A DNA stretch of 64,000 bases from positions 26,155-90,154 of the forward strand of contig NZ_DATJJK010000278.1 in assembly GCF_035492295.1 (NCBI RefSeq), in the 5' to 3' direction. Source of the stretch: Acidisoma sp035492295 (lineage in GTDB: Bacteria > Pseudomonadota > Alphaproteobacteria > Acetobacterales > Acetobacteraceae). Positions 52,094 through 60,464 of the stretch are shown piece after piece. A program made the position numbers and the translations under genes. The notes under the pieces are model-generated. The model had not been told where the DNA came from, did not search any database, and saw only the letters and a list, made by a program, of their open reading frames with translations. How positions within the stretch are numbered: the stretch's first letter is position 1; each line of letters begins with the position of its first letter.

Positions 52094-52543
52094 TCAGTAG
52101 CGCTTATAAGGCAGGAACTTGCCACTCATGGTGATCCGCACCCGGTCGCCTTTGGGGTCCGCCTGGCGTTCCATCGTCATGTCGAAATCGATCGCGCTCA
52201 TGATGCCGTCTCCGAACTCCTCGTGGATCAGCTCCTTCCAGGTCGTGCCATAGACCTGCACGAGTTCGTGGAAACGATAGATCAGCGGATCGGTTGGCGG
52301 CCCGGGCGGCAGCGACCCCCGATAAGGAATTGCTTCGAGCAGCGCTTGCTCGGCAACCGAGAGATCAAAGAGGGATGCGGCACGGGCTGCAACCTCGGGC
52401 GGCATCGACATCTGGCCGAGGCAGGCAGCACAGCTCCAGACCGGGGACTGGCCAAGCGCCCCGGCCACCACGTCCCAGCTCAAGCCCTTCTCTCGCTTGA
52501 TCCCGAGGATCTTCTGGCCAAGTTCGGTTTTCGCGTCTTGCAT
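52094..52543 (-). CDS. cynS: Cyanate hydratase (cyanase)
   Basis: A 149-residue enzyme that turns cyanate and bicarbonate into ammonia and carbon dioxide. The N-terminal helical domain (MQDAKTELGQKILGIKREKGL) is followed by the catalytic C-terminal domain with Arg90, Glu93 and Ser116 (YRFHELVQVYG, GDGIMSAIDF), at an exact offset of six from the E. coli Arg96/Glu99/Ser122 triad. A beta-carbonic anhydrase gene, a classical cyn-operon partner, lies upstream on the same strand but separated by two other genes. Confidence 0.95.
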   Translation of the reverse strand: MQDAKTELGQKILGIKREKGLSWDVVAGALGQSPVWSCAACLGQMSMPPEVAARAASLFDLSVAEQALLEAIPYRGSLPPGPPTDPLIYRFHELVQVYGTTWKELIHEEFGDGIMSAIDFDMTMERQADPKGDRVRITMSGKFLPYKRY

Positions 52544-52574
52544 AATACTCTCCGAGATGAGGCGGACGCCCCGT

Positions 52575-52781
52575 TCAGGTCTCGAATCGGCAGCCGACCC
52601 AGCGCACCGCCCAGCCGAGCAGGCAGACGAGCGGCGCCAGCATCGCGCATCCGATTGCGAGTTCCTCGAAGACGAGCGTGGCCGGCGCCGCGAGGAGAAG
52701 ATCGCAGACGATCCAGGCCAAGGCGAGCACGGCCAGAACCAGTGACAAGCCAATGATACCCCTCGAGGCAGCGCGCAGCAT
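52575..52781 (-). CDS. Small two-helix membrane protein
   Basis: A 68-residue hydrophobic protein: MLRAASRGIIGLSLVLAVLA at the start, one membrane segment about 9-30, a second about 40-60, and a short polar tail RWVGCRFET. GAGGA precedes the ATG. It is 31 bases upstream of cynS on the same strand, so it should be on the cyanase transcript. No family was recognised; a role in cyanate or ammonium handling is a guess. Confidence 0.6.
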   Translation of the reverse strand: MLRAASRGIIGLSLVLAVLALAWIVCDLLLAAPATLVFEELAIGCAMLAPLVCLLGWAVRWVGCRFET

Positions 52782-52899
52782 GGAATCCTCTCTCCGGGAT
52801 GGGGGCTCGAGCCAATCGAACCGCCGGTTATCGCGGCGCCCATGGAACCGCGTGGAGCGCGACCATGCAAGCCTGCATTGCCGTCAGAAACGCGCCGAG

Positions 52900-53592
52900 T
52901 CAGGCCTCGCCGCAGTGCAGCCGCGGCAGATCACTTTGAGAATTATAGGCATAGGTCTCCCAATCCGGCGCATAGATCTCGGACTGATCGCCCCAACCGA
53001 CCCAGCCGGGGCGCGGGCCGCGGGCGAAAAGCTCAAGATAGGAACCCGGGCTGCAGCGCTCGATGAGATCGTATTGCTCGTCCGGCTTGCGGCTATGCTC
53101 GCGCTTGCGCGTGGCCAGGAAGTTGACCTGTCGGCGGGCCGCCGCCCCTGTGCGGGCCCGCGCCCCGCGCGTGCCGAACAGCAGCAGTTCCGTCACGTTA
53201 CGGAAATAGAAACCAACGCCGCGGCCGTCCGGCCCACCATCCTTGCGGATTTTGTGCCAGACGAGATTGGTCTTGTACGTAAAACCCCAGGCCCGCATGA
53301 CCGCGAGGCCCTCGGGCAGCAGGGCGTTTGGCACCCAGAGATAGAGATGCGCGGGCTCGGTCGCATGGGCTGCCACCGGCAGGCTCATGATCTCGGTGAG
53401 AGTCATCGTGCCGTAGCGGGCGAGCCGCCGATGCTCGGGCGCCACCTTGCCGGTGCGATTGGTGAACTGCCAGGGTGGATCGGCGAGGATCGTCGCGAAC
53501 TGGCGGCCTCCCAACGCGTGCCCCAAGGCAATGGCGGCCTCGCTCGCCGGTCCCGGAACGAGGGAGCCGTAGGAGGGATCAAATCTGCCCAA
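52900..53592 (-). CDS. MT-A70-family N6-adenine methyltransferase
   Basis: A 230-residue methyltransferase. The catalytic motif is LADPPWQF (36-43), followed by YLWVPNALLPEG and FTYKTNLVWHKIRKDG, all diagnostic of MT-A70 proteins that methylate adenine in DNA or RNA. Such genes are common on phages and mobile elements. Here it starts with TTG only three bases after the carbonic anhydrase stop. No restriction or specificity partner is near. Confidence 0.87.
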   Translation of the reverse strand: MGRFDPSYGSLVPGPASEAAIALGHALGGRQFATILADPPWQFTNRTGKVAPEHRRLARYGTMTLTEIMSLPVAAHATEPAHLYLWVPNALLPEGLAVMRAWGFTYKTNLVWHKIRKDGGPDGRGVGFYFRNVTELLLFGTRGARARTGAAARRQVNFLATRKREHSRKPDEQYDLIERCSPGSYLELFARGPRPGWVGWGDQSEIYAPDWETYAYNSQSDLPRLHCGEA

Positions 53593-53595
53593 GGC

Positions 53596-54207
53596 CTAAG
53601 CCGCCTCGAATTCGCCCTTGGCATTCAGCAGCGAAAGCGTGCCGCTGCGGATGTCGAAGGATGCACCATGCAGGTTCAGGCGCCCGTCCTCGACCCGCTT
53701 GGCGAGCCAGGGAAAGGTCATGAGATTGCGGAGCGAGAGCTTGATCGCCTCGTATTCGCACATCTGCTGCTGCTTTTCCTCGACCGGCTCGCAGGCCAGC
53801 ACACGGTCCCGCGCTTCGGCCGCGATCTCGACCCAGGAGGACATGAAGTCCAGCCGCTCGGCGGAGGCCGGATGCAACAGCGCATTGATACCGCCGCACA
53901 TGGCGTGGCCCATGACGATCACATTGCGCACTTCGAGCACGCGGACAGCGAATTCGATGGCGGCGGAGGTGCCGTGGAAGGCGGTGTCCTTCTCGAAGGG
54001 CGGCACGAGATTGGCCACGTTGCGCACGATGAAGATTTCGCCTGGGCCGACGTCGAAGACCATCGCCGGGTCAACCCGGCTGTCGGAACAGGCAATGATC
54101 AGGGTCTCGGGCTTCTGGCCACGCTGAGCCAGCGCCTCGAACCGCTCACGGCGCCCGGGCCATACTGTATGGCGGAACCGCCTGTAACCGCTAAGAAGAT
54201 TTTCCAC
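53596..54207 (-). CDS. Beta-carbonic anhydrase
   Basis: A 203-residue zinc enzyme interconverting carbon dioxide and bicarbonate. Zinc ligands are Cys40 and Asp42 (ACSDSRVDP), His101 and Cys104 (GHAMCGG); the substrate dyad Asp42-Arg44 is present. It uses a GTG start. As CynT does in E. coli, it could supply or recycle bicarbonate for the cyanase encoded further down the same strand. Confidence 0.93.
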   Translation of the reverse strand: MENLLSGYRRFRHTVWPGRRERFEALAQRGQKPETLIIACSDSRVDPAMVFDVGPGEIFIVRNVANLVPPFEKDTAFHGTSAAIEFAVRVLEVRNVIVMGHAMCGGINALLHPASAERLDFMSSWVEIAAEARDRVLACEPVEEKQQQMCEYEAIKLSLRNLMTFPWLAKRVEDGRLNLHGASFDIRSGTLSLLNAKGEFEAA

Positions 54208-54344
54208 ATGGTCAAACTAAGGGCTGCGGCGACGGGCGGCAATATGCTTCCTGCGCATTCGTAACCGGTACGGAACGACATGGCACCCCTGGCACGCGAC
54301 GGGCGACCGTCTCGCAGGACGACAAGCAAGAAGGGACTGAAATC

Positions 54345-55223
54345 ATGAAAGTCGGAATGATCGGCCTGGGGCCGATGGGACAGGGCATGGTCCGCACGCT
54401 GCTGCGTGCAGGGCATGAGGTGGTCGTCTACAATCGCTCCCGCGACAAGGCGGAAGCCCTGGCCGGCGAAGGCGTGACGATCGCGGACAATCCCGCCGAT
54501 GCAGCCGAGAGGACAGGGCTGGTCATCACCATGCTGGCGCATGACGAGGCGGTGGAAAACCTCGTCTTCGGCGCGGACGGCGTGCTGGCCGGATTGAAGC
54601 CCGGCCAGATCCATATCTCGGGCAGCACCATCTCGGTCGATCTCTCGAAGCGGCTGGAGGAGGCCCATGCAAGCCTGCGCCAGGGTTTTGTCGCCGCTCC
54701 CGTGCTCGGCCGGCCGCCGGCGGCAGAATCGGGCAAGCTGTTCGTCATGGCCGCGGGCGAGGCAGCCCTTCTGGAGCGGGTGCGGCCCGTGCTGGAAAGC
54801 CTCGGCCAGCGGCTCTTCATCGCCGGCGACCGGCCCTTCAAGGCCAATCTCATCAAGCTGTCCTGTAACTTCCTAATCTTCTCGACGATCGAGCAGCTGG
54901 CGGAGGTCTTCGCTCTCAACGAGAAGGGCGGCGTCGACAAGGCGACCCTCTTCGAGGTGCTGACGGAATCCTTCTTCACCGCACCGGTGCACAAGAATTA
55001 CGGCCGCATCATCCTCGACCAGGCCTATGACCCGCCCGGGGCGAAGGTCGGGCTCGGAGCCAAGGACAACCGGCTGATCCTCGCCGCAGGCGAAGAGCTT
55101 TCGGTACCGCTGCCCATGGCCTCGCTCCTTCGCGACCGCTTCCTCGCCACTGAATCGCGCGGCGAGGGCGCGCTTGATTTTTGCGCCATCGCGAAGCGCG
55201 CAGCGGAGGATGCCGGGCTCTGA
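54345..55223 (+). CDS. NAD(P)-dependent beta-hydroxyacid dehydrogenase (HIBADH family)
   Basis: A 292-residue oxidoreductase of the 3-hydroxyisobutyrate/tartronate-semialdehyde type. GLGPMGQGM (8-16) is the cofactor loop; Lys171 in NLIKLSCNF is the catalytic lysine. The substrate loop reads SGSTISVDL, where canonical enzymes have DxSTISP, so the aldehyde or acid substrate may differ. It is monocistronic and divergent from the carbonic anhydrase. A palindromic element follows the stop. Confidence 0.88.
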   Translation: MKVGMIGLGPMGQGMVRTLLRAGHEVVVYNRSRDKAEALAGEGVTIADNPADAAERTGLVITMLAHDEAVENLVFGADGVLAGLKPGQIHISGSTISVDLSKRLEEAHASLRQGFVAAPVLGRPPAAESGKLFVMAAGEAALLERVRPVLESLGQRLFIAGDRPFKANLIKLSCNFLIFSTIEQLAEVFALNEKGGVDKATLFEVLTESFFTAPVHKNYGRIILDQAYDPPGAKVGLGAKDNRLILAAGEELSVPLPMASLLRDRFLATESRGEGALDFCAIAKRAAEDAGL

Positions 55224-55234
55224 CCCGTTGAGAA

Positions 55235-55293
55235 GGTTCTGATTCACGGTTCAGAGGAATCGCCCCCGCGATTCATCTGAACCGGTCAGACCT
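55235..55293. repeat. Palindromic element, copy 2 (TCTGATTCACGG type)
   Basis: A long imperfect hairpin: TCTGATTCACGGTTCAGA, GAATCGC, loop CCCC, GCGATTC, TCTGAACC and GGTCAGA. It is related to the element at 22259-22312, with base changes that keep the stem. It lies between two converging genes and contains the last bases of the DUF488 gene. Confidence 0.8.
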
Positions 55294-55780
55294 AAAAGGG
55301 CTCAAATGGCGTCTCGACACGGAGATCTTCGATCCGGAATCCGCGCGTCTCCGCCAGCATCTCGCCCACCCTGCGGCGATGACAGGTGCAGGCCTCGGCC
55401 TCGTAGCAGAGCAGCGCGGAAGGCGCGGCCGCGGCGACCCTCCCCGCCTCGGCCAAGGCCTCGCCGGCCGCCGGACGGGCGAGGCTGTCTTCCACGATCT
55501 CCCAGAAGAGCGGCCATTGCCGGCGGCGGTTGGCCTCCCGCCCTGCCGGCGGCGTTCCGAGTGCCTTGAGATGGAGATAGGCAATGCCCGCCGCATCCAG
55601 GCCGGCAGCGAGTTGGCGCTTGGAGAAGCCGGCGCGGCGGGAGAGCGGCAGATCCCGAATATCGATCACCAGCCGCACACCGGCAGTCTTCAGCGTCTCG
55701 ACAAAAGCGCCGAAACCCGCCTTCTCGTAACCAATGGTAAAGAGGGTCGGCGCTTTGCCGTCGGGTTCAAAGATTGCCAT
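55292..55780 (-). CDS. DUF488-family protein
   Basis: A 162-residue protein. It starts MAIFEPDGKAPTLFTIGYEKAGFGAFVETL and has VIDIRDLPLSRRAGFSKRQLA, the family hallmark. The motif CYEAEACTCHRR near the C terminus (about 128-139) is a conserved Cys/His cluster that could bind metal. DUF488 proteins are widespread with no fixed role. The gene runs toward the HIBADH gene and its stop lies in the palindromic element. Confidence 0.85.
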   Translation of the reverse strand: MAIFEPDGKAPTLFTIGYEKAGFGAFVETLKTAGVRLVIDIRDLPLSRRAGFSKRQLAAGLDAAGIAYLHLKALGTPPAGREANRRRQWPLFWEIVEDSLARPAAGEALAEAGRVAAAAPSALLCYEAEACTCHRRRVGEMLAETRGFRIEDLRVETPFEPF

Positions 55781-55856
55781 GTGTCTGTCTCGCCGATCGT
55801 GCTTTGATAATGGCCGAGCCCCGCCGGGGCCGGGATTGCAGGACTGAAAGCCCAGG

Positions 55857-56666
55857 ATGACGCCAGCCTTCCACCGCCTGACAAAACTTCTCGCGGGCCT
55901 CGCCCTTTTTGCCATGCCGCTCGCGGCGCGGCCGGCTCCAGCGCAGGCGATGACCCTCGCCGCCCACCGCGCCTATTACCGCCTCACCCTTGCCTCCACC
56001 GGCAACAGCGGCGTCACCAGCGCCTCGGGCGCGATGGAATACGAGGTCATCGACGGCTGCACCGGCTGGGCAACCCAGCAGCGGCTCGACATGACGGTGC
56101 TCGATCGTGAAGGCGGAGATACCCATACCGTCTCCGACTACGCCACCTGGGAATCCAAGGACGGCCGGAAGTTCCGCTTCCGCATCACCCAGGTGACGAA
56201 TGGCGCGCGGGACGAGCGCGCCGGCTATGCCGAGTTACCGCCGGGCAAGCCGGGCTTCGCAGTCTATACGGAACCGCACGACCAGCGTGTCGCCCTGCCG
56301 CCGGGCACAGTCTTTCCGATGGCCCAAACCGAAGCCGTCCTCACCGCCGCGCACCAGGGCAAGACCTTCGTCTCCATGCCGGTCTTCGACGGCACCACCG
56401 GCGCTTCGGCAGAGAATACCTTTGCCGTCATCACGACCCGCGGCGAGGAGGTGACGACCGCCTTCAAGCCACTCGCCGAACTGCCCAGCCTGATGGTCCA
56501 CATGGGCTACTTTCCGAAGGACACGACGCAGCTGCTGCCGGACACGCTGATCGCCATGCGCTACTGGGACAATGGCGTGGCTGACTCCCTCGATCTCGAC
56601 TTCGGGAATTTCACCATGGCTGGCAAGCTCGCGAAGTTCCAGCTCCTGCCGAGCCACTGCGGCTAG
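55857..56666 (+). CDS. eipB: Cell-envelope protein EipB (DUF1849)
   Basis: A 269-residue periplasmic protein. Residues about 1-31 are a signal peptide (LAGLALFAMPLAARPAPAQA). The mature part is beta-rich: AHRAYYRLTLAS, GAMEYEVIDGCTGWATQQRLDM and a long run of strands. Cys68 and Cys268, near the two ends, correspond to the conserved disulfide of EipB, an alphaproteobacterial beta-spiral protein required for envelope integrity in Brucella. It is divergent from DUF488. Confidence 0.88.
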   Translation: MTPAFHRLTKLLAGLALFAMPLAARPAPAQAMTLAAHRAYYRLTLASTGNSGVTSASGAMEYEVIDGCTGWATQQRLDMTVLDREGGDTHTVSDYATWESKDGRKFRFRITQVTNGARDERAGYAELPPGKPGFAVYTEPHDQRVALPPGTVFPMAQTEAVLTAAHQGKTFVSMPVFDGTTGASAENTFAVITTRGEEVTTAFKPLAELPSLMVHMGYFPKDTTQLLPDTLIAMRYWDNGVADSLDLDFGNFTMAGKLAKFQLLPSHCG

Positions 56667-56679
56667 CGTTTGATCTGAC

Positions 56680-57249
56680 CTAGCAGCCGGCGCTGAGCAG
56701 GCTCGGAACCGCGTCCGCGATCGGCACGCCCTGGCGCGCACCGGGCGTCACCGGGAAGGGTGAGGCCGGCGCGGGTAGGATAAAACCATAGGTCGGATAG
56801 ACGGTCATCCCCAACCGGTCAGACGGCGGCCACCAGACCCGGACAGCCGACCAGTCGTTCCCGGGCGAGACATCGACCACCGGTTGGCCGTCTGTTATCC
56901 GGTAGGGCAGCCAGTTGGCCTGCGTCACCAGCACCTGCCGGTTCGAGACGACCGCCGTCACGACGGCGAGATGGCCGCTGCTGAGCCGGCCCGTGCGGCG
57001 AAAGACAAGAATGGCGCCGGGCACCGGCCGGTTGCTTTCGGCGTATCGCCCCTGCGCTGCCGACCACCATTGCCAGGCATCGCCGCTCAGCGGCAGGCCG
57101 GAGACTTGGCGCGCATAGGGAACGCAGGTCATGGGCGTGCTCTGCCCATAGGAGGCGTAGCGTCCGCCGCCGCATCCGGCGACGGCCAGCAGCAAGACGG
57201 CGGATAGCCCCCGCAGGCCAGATCGGCCCAAGCTACGCCGAAGGTTCAT
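56680..57249 (-). CDS. CHAP-domain lipoprotein (putative peptidoglycan amidase)
   Basis: A 189-residue exported protein. A lipoprotein signal (SAVLLLAVAGC, lipid-modified Cys26) precedes a CHAP-like domain with catalytic Cys42 (TCVPYARQVSG), His93 (SGHLAVVTAV) and a Trp-rich GDAWQWW segment. CHAP enzymes cleave peptidoglycan amide bonds. It could trim the wall in the periplasm. An in-frame ATG 36 bases upstream is possible but the signal peptide fits best from 57249. It converges on eipB. Confidence 0.82.
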   Translation of the reverse strand: MNLRRSLGRSGLRGLSAVLLLAVAGCGGGRYASYGQSTPMTCVPYARQVSGLPLSGDAWQWWSAAQGRYAESNRPVPGAILVFRRTGRLSSGHLAVVTAVVSNRQVLVTQANWLPYRITDGQPVVDVSPGNDWSAVRVWWPPSDRLGMTVYPTYGFILPAPASPFPVTPGARQGVPIADAVPSLLSAGC

Positions 57250-57438
57250 CCCACTGATCCCATTGACAAGCGGTCTACGCCTCATCTCTCAGGCGTTACA
57301 TGATAAAAACCCGACAGACCGTTGTCTGACAAGAACTTTGAGAGCGACACGGCGCTGAAGGCGAAGCCCGCACCGGGGCAAGGCTCCCCCGCATGCGCGC
57401 TCTTGTGCGCCCGCAGGCTTCGGTGCTTTGGATCTTCC

Positions 57439-58236
57439 ATGAACACCGCGCTCTCCGTGTCCGACGGCGCCGATCTCGATTTCACCGAGGAAGAGATCCA
57501 GCGCTATTCGCGGCATATCCTGCTGCCGGAGATCGGCGGCAGCGGCCAGGCCGCGCTTCGCCGCGCCCGCGTGCTCGTCATCGGCGCTGGCGGCCTCGGA
57601 AGTCCGCTCGCCCTCTATCTCGCGGCCGCCGGCATCGGCACGATCGGCCTCGTCGATGACGACCGGGTAGAACTGTCCAATCTGCAGCGGCAGATTGCCC
57701 ATACCGCTTCCCGGCTAGGCGAGGCCAAAACCGCTTCGGCCGCGGCCGGCGCGCGCGCCATCAACCCGCTCTGCCGGGTCGAGGAGCACCCCTTCCGCCT
57801 TGGTGAGCGGGAAGCGGCCGGCCTCATCCAGCGCTACGATCTCGTCTGTGACGGGTCGGACAATTTCACGACGCGCTATCTCGTGGCCGACACCTGCGTG
57901 CGGGAGAAGCGGACGCTGGTCTCCGCCGCCGTGCTGCGCTTCGAGGGGCAGCTGTCTGTCTTCAAACCCCATGCCCATGCCGAGGGCCCCTGCTATCGCT
58001 GCCTCTATCCGGAGGCGCCGCCTCCCGGCCTTGCGCCCTCCTGTGCCGAAGCCGGCGTGCTCGGCTCCGTCACCGGCGTCATGGGTACGCTGCAGGCCAC
58101 AGAGGTGATCAAAGAAATCCTCGGCATCGGCGAAAGCCTGTCCGGCCGCCTTCTACTCTGGGATGCGCTCGCCACACGTTTTCGCACCATCCGCGTGCCG
58201 CGCGATCCCCGTTGTTCGGTCTGCGGCGCGGCATGA
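57439..58236 (+). CDS. HesA/MoeB/ThiF-family E1-like adenylyltransferase
   Basis: A 265-residue adenylating enzyme. GAGGLGSPLALYLAAAGIG (49-67) binds ATP; DDDRVELSNLQRQ (73-85) is conserved. Four zinc cysteines are present: Cys185/Cys188 (CYRC) and Cys259/Cys262 (CSVC). CAEAGVLGSVTGVMG (202-216) is the catalytic-cysteine region. These enzymes activate ubiquitin-like sulfur carriers (MoaD, ThiS) for molybdopterin or thiamine. There is no rhodanese domain. The DsrE gene overlaps its stop by four bases, suggesting a small sulfur relay. Confidence 0.93.
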   Translation: MNTALSVSDGADLDFTEEEIQRYSRHILLPEIGGSGQAALRRARVLVIGAGGLGSPLALYLAAAGIGTIGLVDDDRVELSNLQRQIAHTASRLGEAKTASAAAGARAINPLCRVEEHPFRLGEREAAGLIQRYDLVCDGSDNFTTRYLVADTCVREKRTLVSAAVLRFEGQLSVFKPHAHAEGPCYRCLYPEAPPPGLAPSCAEAGVLGSVTGVMGTLQATEVIKEILGIGESLSGRLLLWDALATRFRTIRVPRDPRCSVCGAA

Positions 58237-58613
58237 GCGCGCAACCCCTCGCGATCCTGCTCCTCTCCGGCACGCATGAGCGGGCGCATTACGCCTTCGC
58301 GCTGGCGGCCGGGGCCGCCGCCCTCGGCCGGCCGACGCTGATTTTCGCGACGAATGGCGGGTGCCACGCGCTGGCGGCGGACTGGTCCGGCCTGGCGGAC
58401 TGCGAGCGGGACGCGCTGATCCAGGCCCGAGGCGTTGCCGGCCTCGCGGCGCTCAGGGACGCCTGCCAAGAACTCGGCGTGACGCTTCTCGCCTGCGCGG
58501 CCGGACTCCAGGCGGAAGCCTTATCGGCCACCGCCCTGCTCCCGGGCGTGGCCGTCTCGGGGATCGCCCGTTTCCTTTCCGAGAGCGCCAGCGCGCAGAC
58601 CATCAGCCTTTGA
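58233..58613 (+). CDS. DsrE-family protein
   Basis: A 126-residue protein of the DsrE/TusD fold (LAILLLSGTHERAHYAFALAAGAAALG, LIFATNGGC). A cysteine in LLACAAGLQ (about position 90) sits where DsrE family members carry the persulfide residue. It overlaps the upstream E1-like gene by ATGA, which supports a sulfur-transfer link. Confidence 0.82.
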   Translation: MSAQPLAILLLSGTHERAHYAFALAAGAAALGRPTLIFATNGGCHALAADWSGLADCERDALIQARGVAGLAALRDACQELGVTLLACAAGLQAEALSATALLPGVAVSGIARFLSESASAQTISL

Positions 58614-58675
58614 CCGGCCGCCTGGCTGCGCGGCTTCCCCTTGACCCGGCGCGCCTGGCTTGGCACGCACAGGGC

Positions 58676-59272
58676 ATGAGCTTTCGGACCATGCGCCTCC
58701 TGCCCCGCCTAGCCGCCACGGCCCTTGCGATCTTCCTTGCGGTTTTGACCTCCGGCGCCATGGCCGCAGACGCGCCGACCCCAGCTCCCGCCACCAAGCC
58801 TGCGCCGGCCAAACCGGTTCAGGACCCGCATGTCGGCAGTTCCTCTGGCCTGCCGCTGCCGCGCTTCGTCTCGCTCCGCGCCGATGCGGTCAATCTCCGC
58901 GTCGGACCGGGCGACCAATATCCCATTCTCTGGGTCTATCATCGGGTCGGGCTGCCGGTAGAAGTGCTGCGCGAATTCGATGTCTGGCGCTTGGTTGTCG
59001 ATTCGGAGGGGACCAAGGGCTGGATGCATGAGGCGACACTGATGGGCGGTCGCCATTTCGTGATCAACGGCACTGCCCCGGTCACTCTCTATCGCCGCGC
59101 GACGACCGACGCCGATCCGCGCGCCCAGCTCATGCCCGGCGTCGTCGGCGCGATCGAGCGCTGCGATGCCGGCAGTGACTGGTGCCGGGTGCGCGTGGAC
59201 CATGTCGCTGGCTGGCTGCAACGCAGCGAATTCTGGGGCTCGCTGCCTGGCGAGAAGATTCCTGCCAAGTAG
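58676..59272 (+). CDS. Secreted SH3-domain protein
   Basis: A 198-residue exported protein. The signal peptide (LAATALAIFLAVLTSGAMA) is followed by a Pro/Ala-rich linker and two bacterial SH3-like modules: ADAVNLRVGPGDQYPILWVYHRVGLPVEVL and the C-terminal half ending HVAGWLQRSEFWG. SH3b domains commonly bind peptidoglycan. It is 62 bases downstream of the DsrE gene. Start uncertain between ATG 58676 and ATG 58691. Confidence 0.82.
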   Translation: MSFRTMRLLPRLAATALAIFLAVLTSGAMAADAPTPAPATKPAPAKPVQDPHVGSSSGLPLPRFVSLRADAVNLRVGPGDQYPILWVYHRVGLPVEVLREFDVWRLVVDSEGTKGWMHEATLMGGRHFVINGTAPVTLYRRATTDADPRAQLMPGVVGAIERCDAGSDWCRVRVDHVAGWLQRSEFWGSLPGEKIPAK

Positions 59273-60383
59273 CGCATCCTCGGTCATTCTCGCGACCTCC
59301 GGACCCGGAGAAATCCGTGCGCTGGCCCTGGTCGGCGGAATCGCGATCGACAGCGCGATCGAGCGGCCGGGCGGCCCACTCGAACCCGGGGACCAGGTCA
59401 TCGGCCGCATCCGCGCCCAGGTGCCGGCCATGGCGGGGGCCTTCGTCGCCCTGCCCGCGGGTTCCGCAGACGGGTTCCTGCCCGATACCGCCGGTGCGGC
59501 CGGGCTTCCTGAGGGCAGTCCCCTCGCGCTGCGCGTCATCCGCGGCGCCCAGGGAGGCAAGGGCCCGCGCGTCGCCCGCCTTGAGGCGGCAGCGGAAGGG
59601 CCGCCGCGCCTCCTCGGTCGCGGCCCCGGGGCGATCGAACGCTTGGCGGCGCTCCATCCGGAGGCCGCGATCCTCGTGGACCGGCCCGGCCTCTCGGCCG
59701 GCCTTCCCGCCGAGTTTCGCCCGCGCATGACCGTGGGTCTGGGCGACGAAGCTCAGCACGCCGCCGAAATCTGGGCGGCGCTGGCCGAGGCAGAGGTGCA
59801 TCTCCCAGGCGGCGGGCGCTTCTCGATCACGCCTACCCCGGCGCTTGTCGCGATCGACGCCGATGCCACAAGCCTGACCGGCGAACGCCGCGGCAAGAAG
59901 GACGCTCAGCTCGCGCTCAACCGCCGCCTCATCCCGGCCATCGCGCGGCACATCCGGCTGCGACATCTTTCTGGCGCAATCGTGATCGACCTGGCGGGCT
60001 TGCCCCAGCGCCAGCGCCCGCTGCTCACCGAGGCCTTCCAGGCGGCGCTCGCCAACGATCCGCAGAAACCGCGCTTCCTCGGCTTCACCGGGCTCGGCCT
60101 TGCCGAAATCCAGCGCAGCCGCACCCATCCGCCGCTCCATGAACTGCTGCAAGGTGCCTATGCGGAGGCACTCGCGGGTCTCGCCTCCCTCGCCCGAGCA
60201 GTGGTGGAACGGCCGGGCGAGAGCCATGCGCTCGCACTCTCCCCGGCGCTTCTCGGCGCCATCGAAGGCGATACCACCGCCCGTGATCAGTTTCGTGATC
60301 GCACCGGAAATTATCCCGCGCTATATGCAGACAACGCAATCGAGGATCGGCCGCACTCCTGGCGTCTGGTCACAATTGTGTAA
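59202..60383 (+). CDS. RNase E/G-like ribonuclease
   Basis: About 393 residues. The catalytic RNase E/G core shows the two metal aspartates in VAIDADATSLTGERRGKK and IVIDLAGLPQR. A shortened S1-like region (GDQVIGRIRAQVPAMAGAFVALP, FLPDT) precedes them. The C-terminal zinc-link CPxCxG of RNase E is absent, so it is a small divergent member. The true start is unclear: no ATG/GTG/TTG codon lies near SSASSVILAT, where family similarity starts; ATG 59202 lies within the SH3 gene and CTG 59262 is another possibility. Confidence 0.8.
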   Translation: MSLAGCNAANSGARCLARRFLPSSASSVILATSGPGEIRALALVGGIAIDSAIERPGGPLEPGDQVIGRIRAQVPAMAGAFVALPAGSADGFLPDTAGAAGLPEGSPLALRVIRGAQGGKGPRVARLEAAAEGPPRLLGRGPGAIERLAALHPEAAILVDRPGLSAGLPAEFRPRMTVGLGDEAQHAAEIWAALAEAEVHLPGGGRFSITPTPALVAIDADATSLTGERRGKKDAQLALNRRLIPAIARHIRLRHLSGAIVIDLAGLPQRQRPLLTEAFQAALANDPQKPRFLGFTGLGLAEIQRSRTHPPLHELLQGAYAEALAGLASLARAVVERPGESHALALSPALLGAIEGDTTARDQFRDRTGNYPALYADNAIEDRPHSWRLVTIV

Positions 60384-60464
60384 CGCTGTTAAGTCATTCG
60401 TTAGATTCCACCCTATCTCTTCGGCTGGGATGCGAAACGTCAACAAGCAGCAGGTCCGCTCGTA

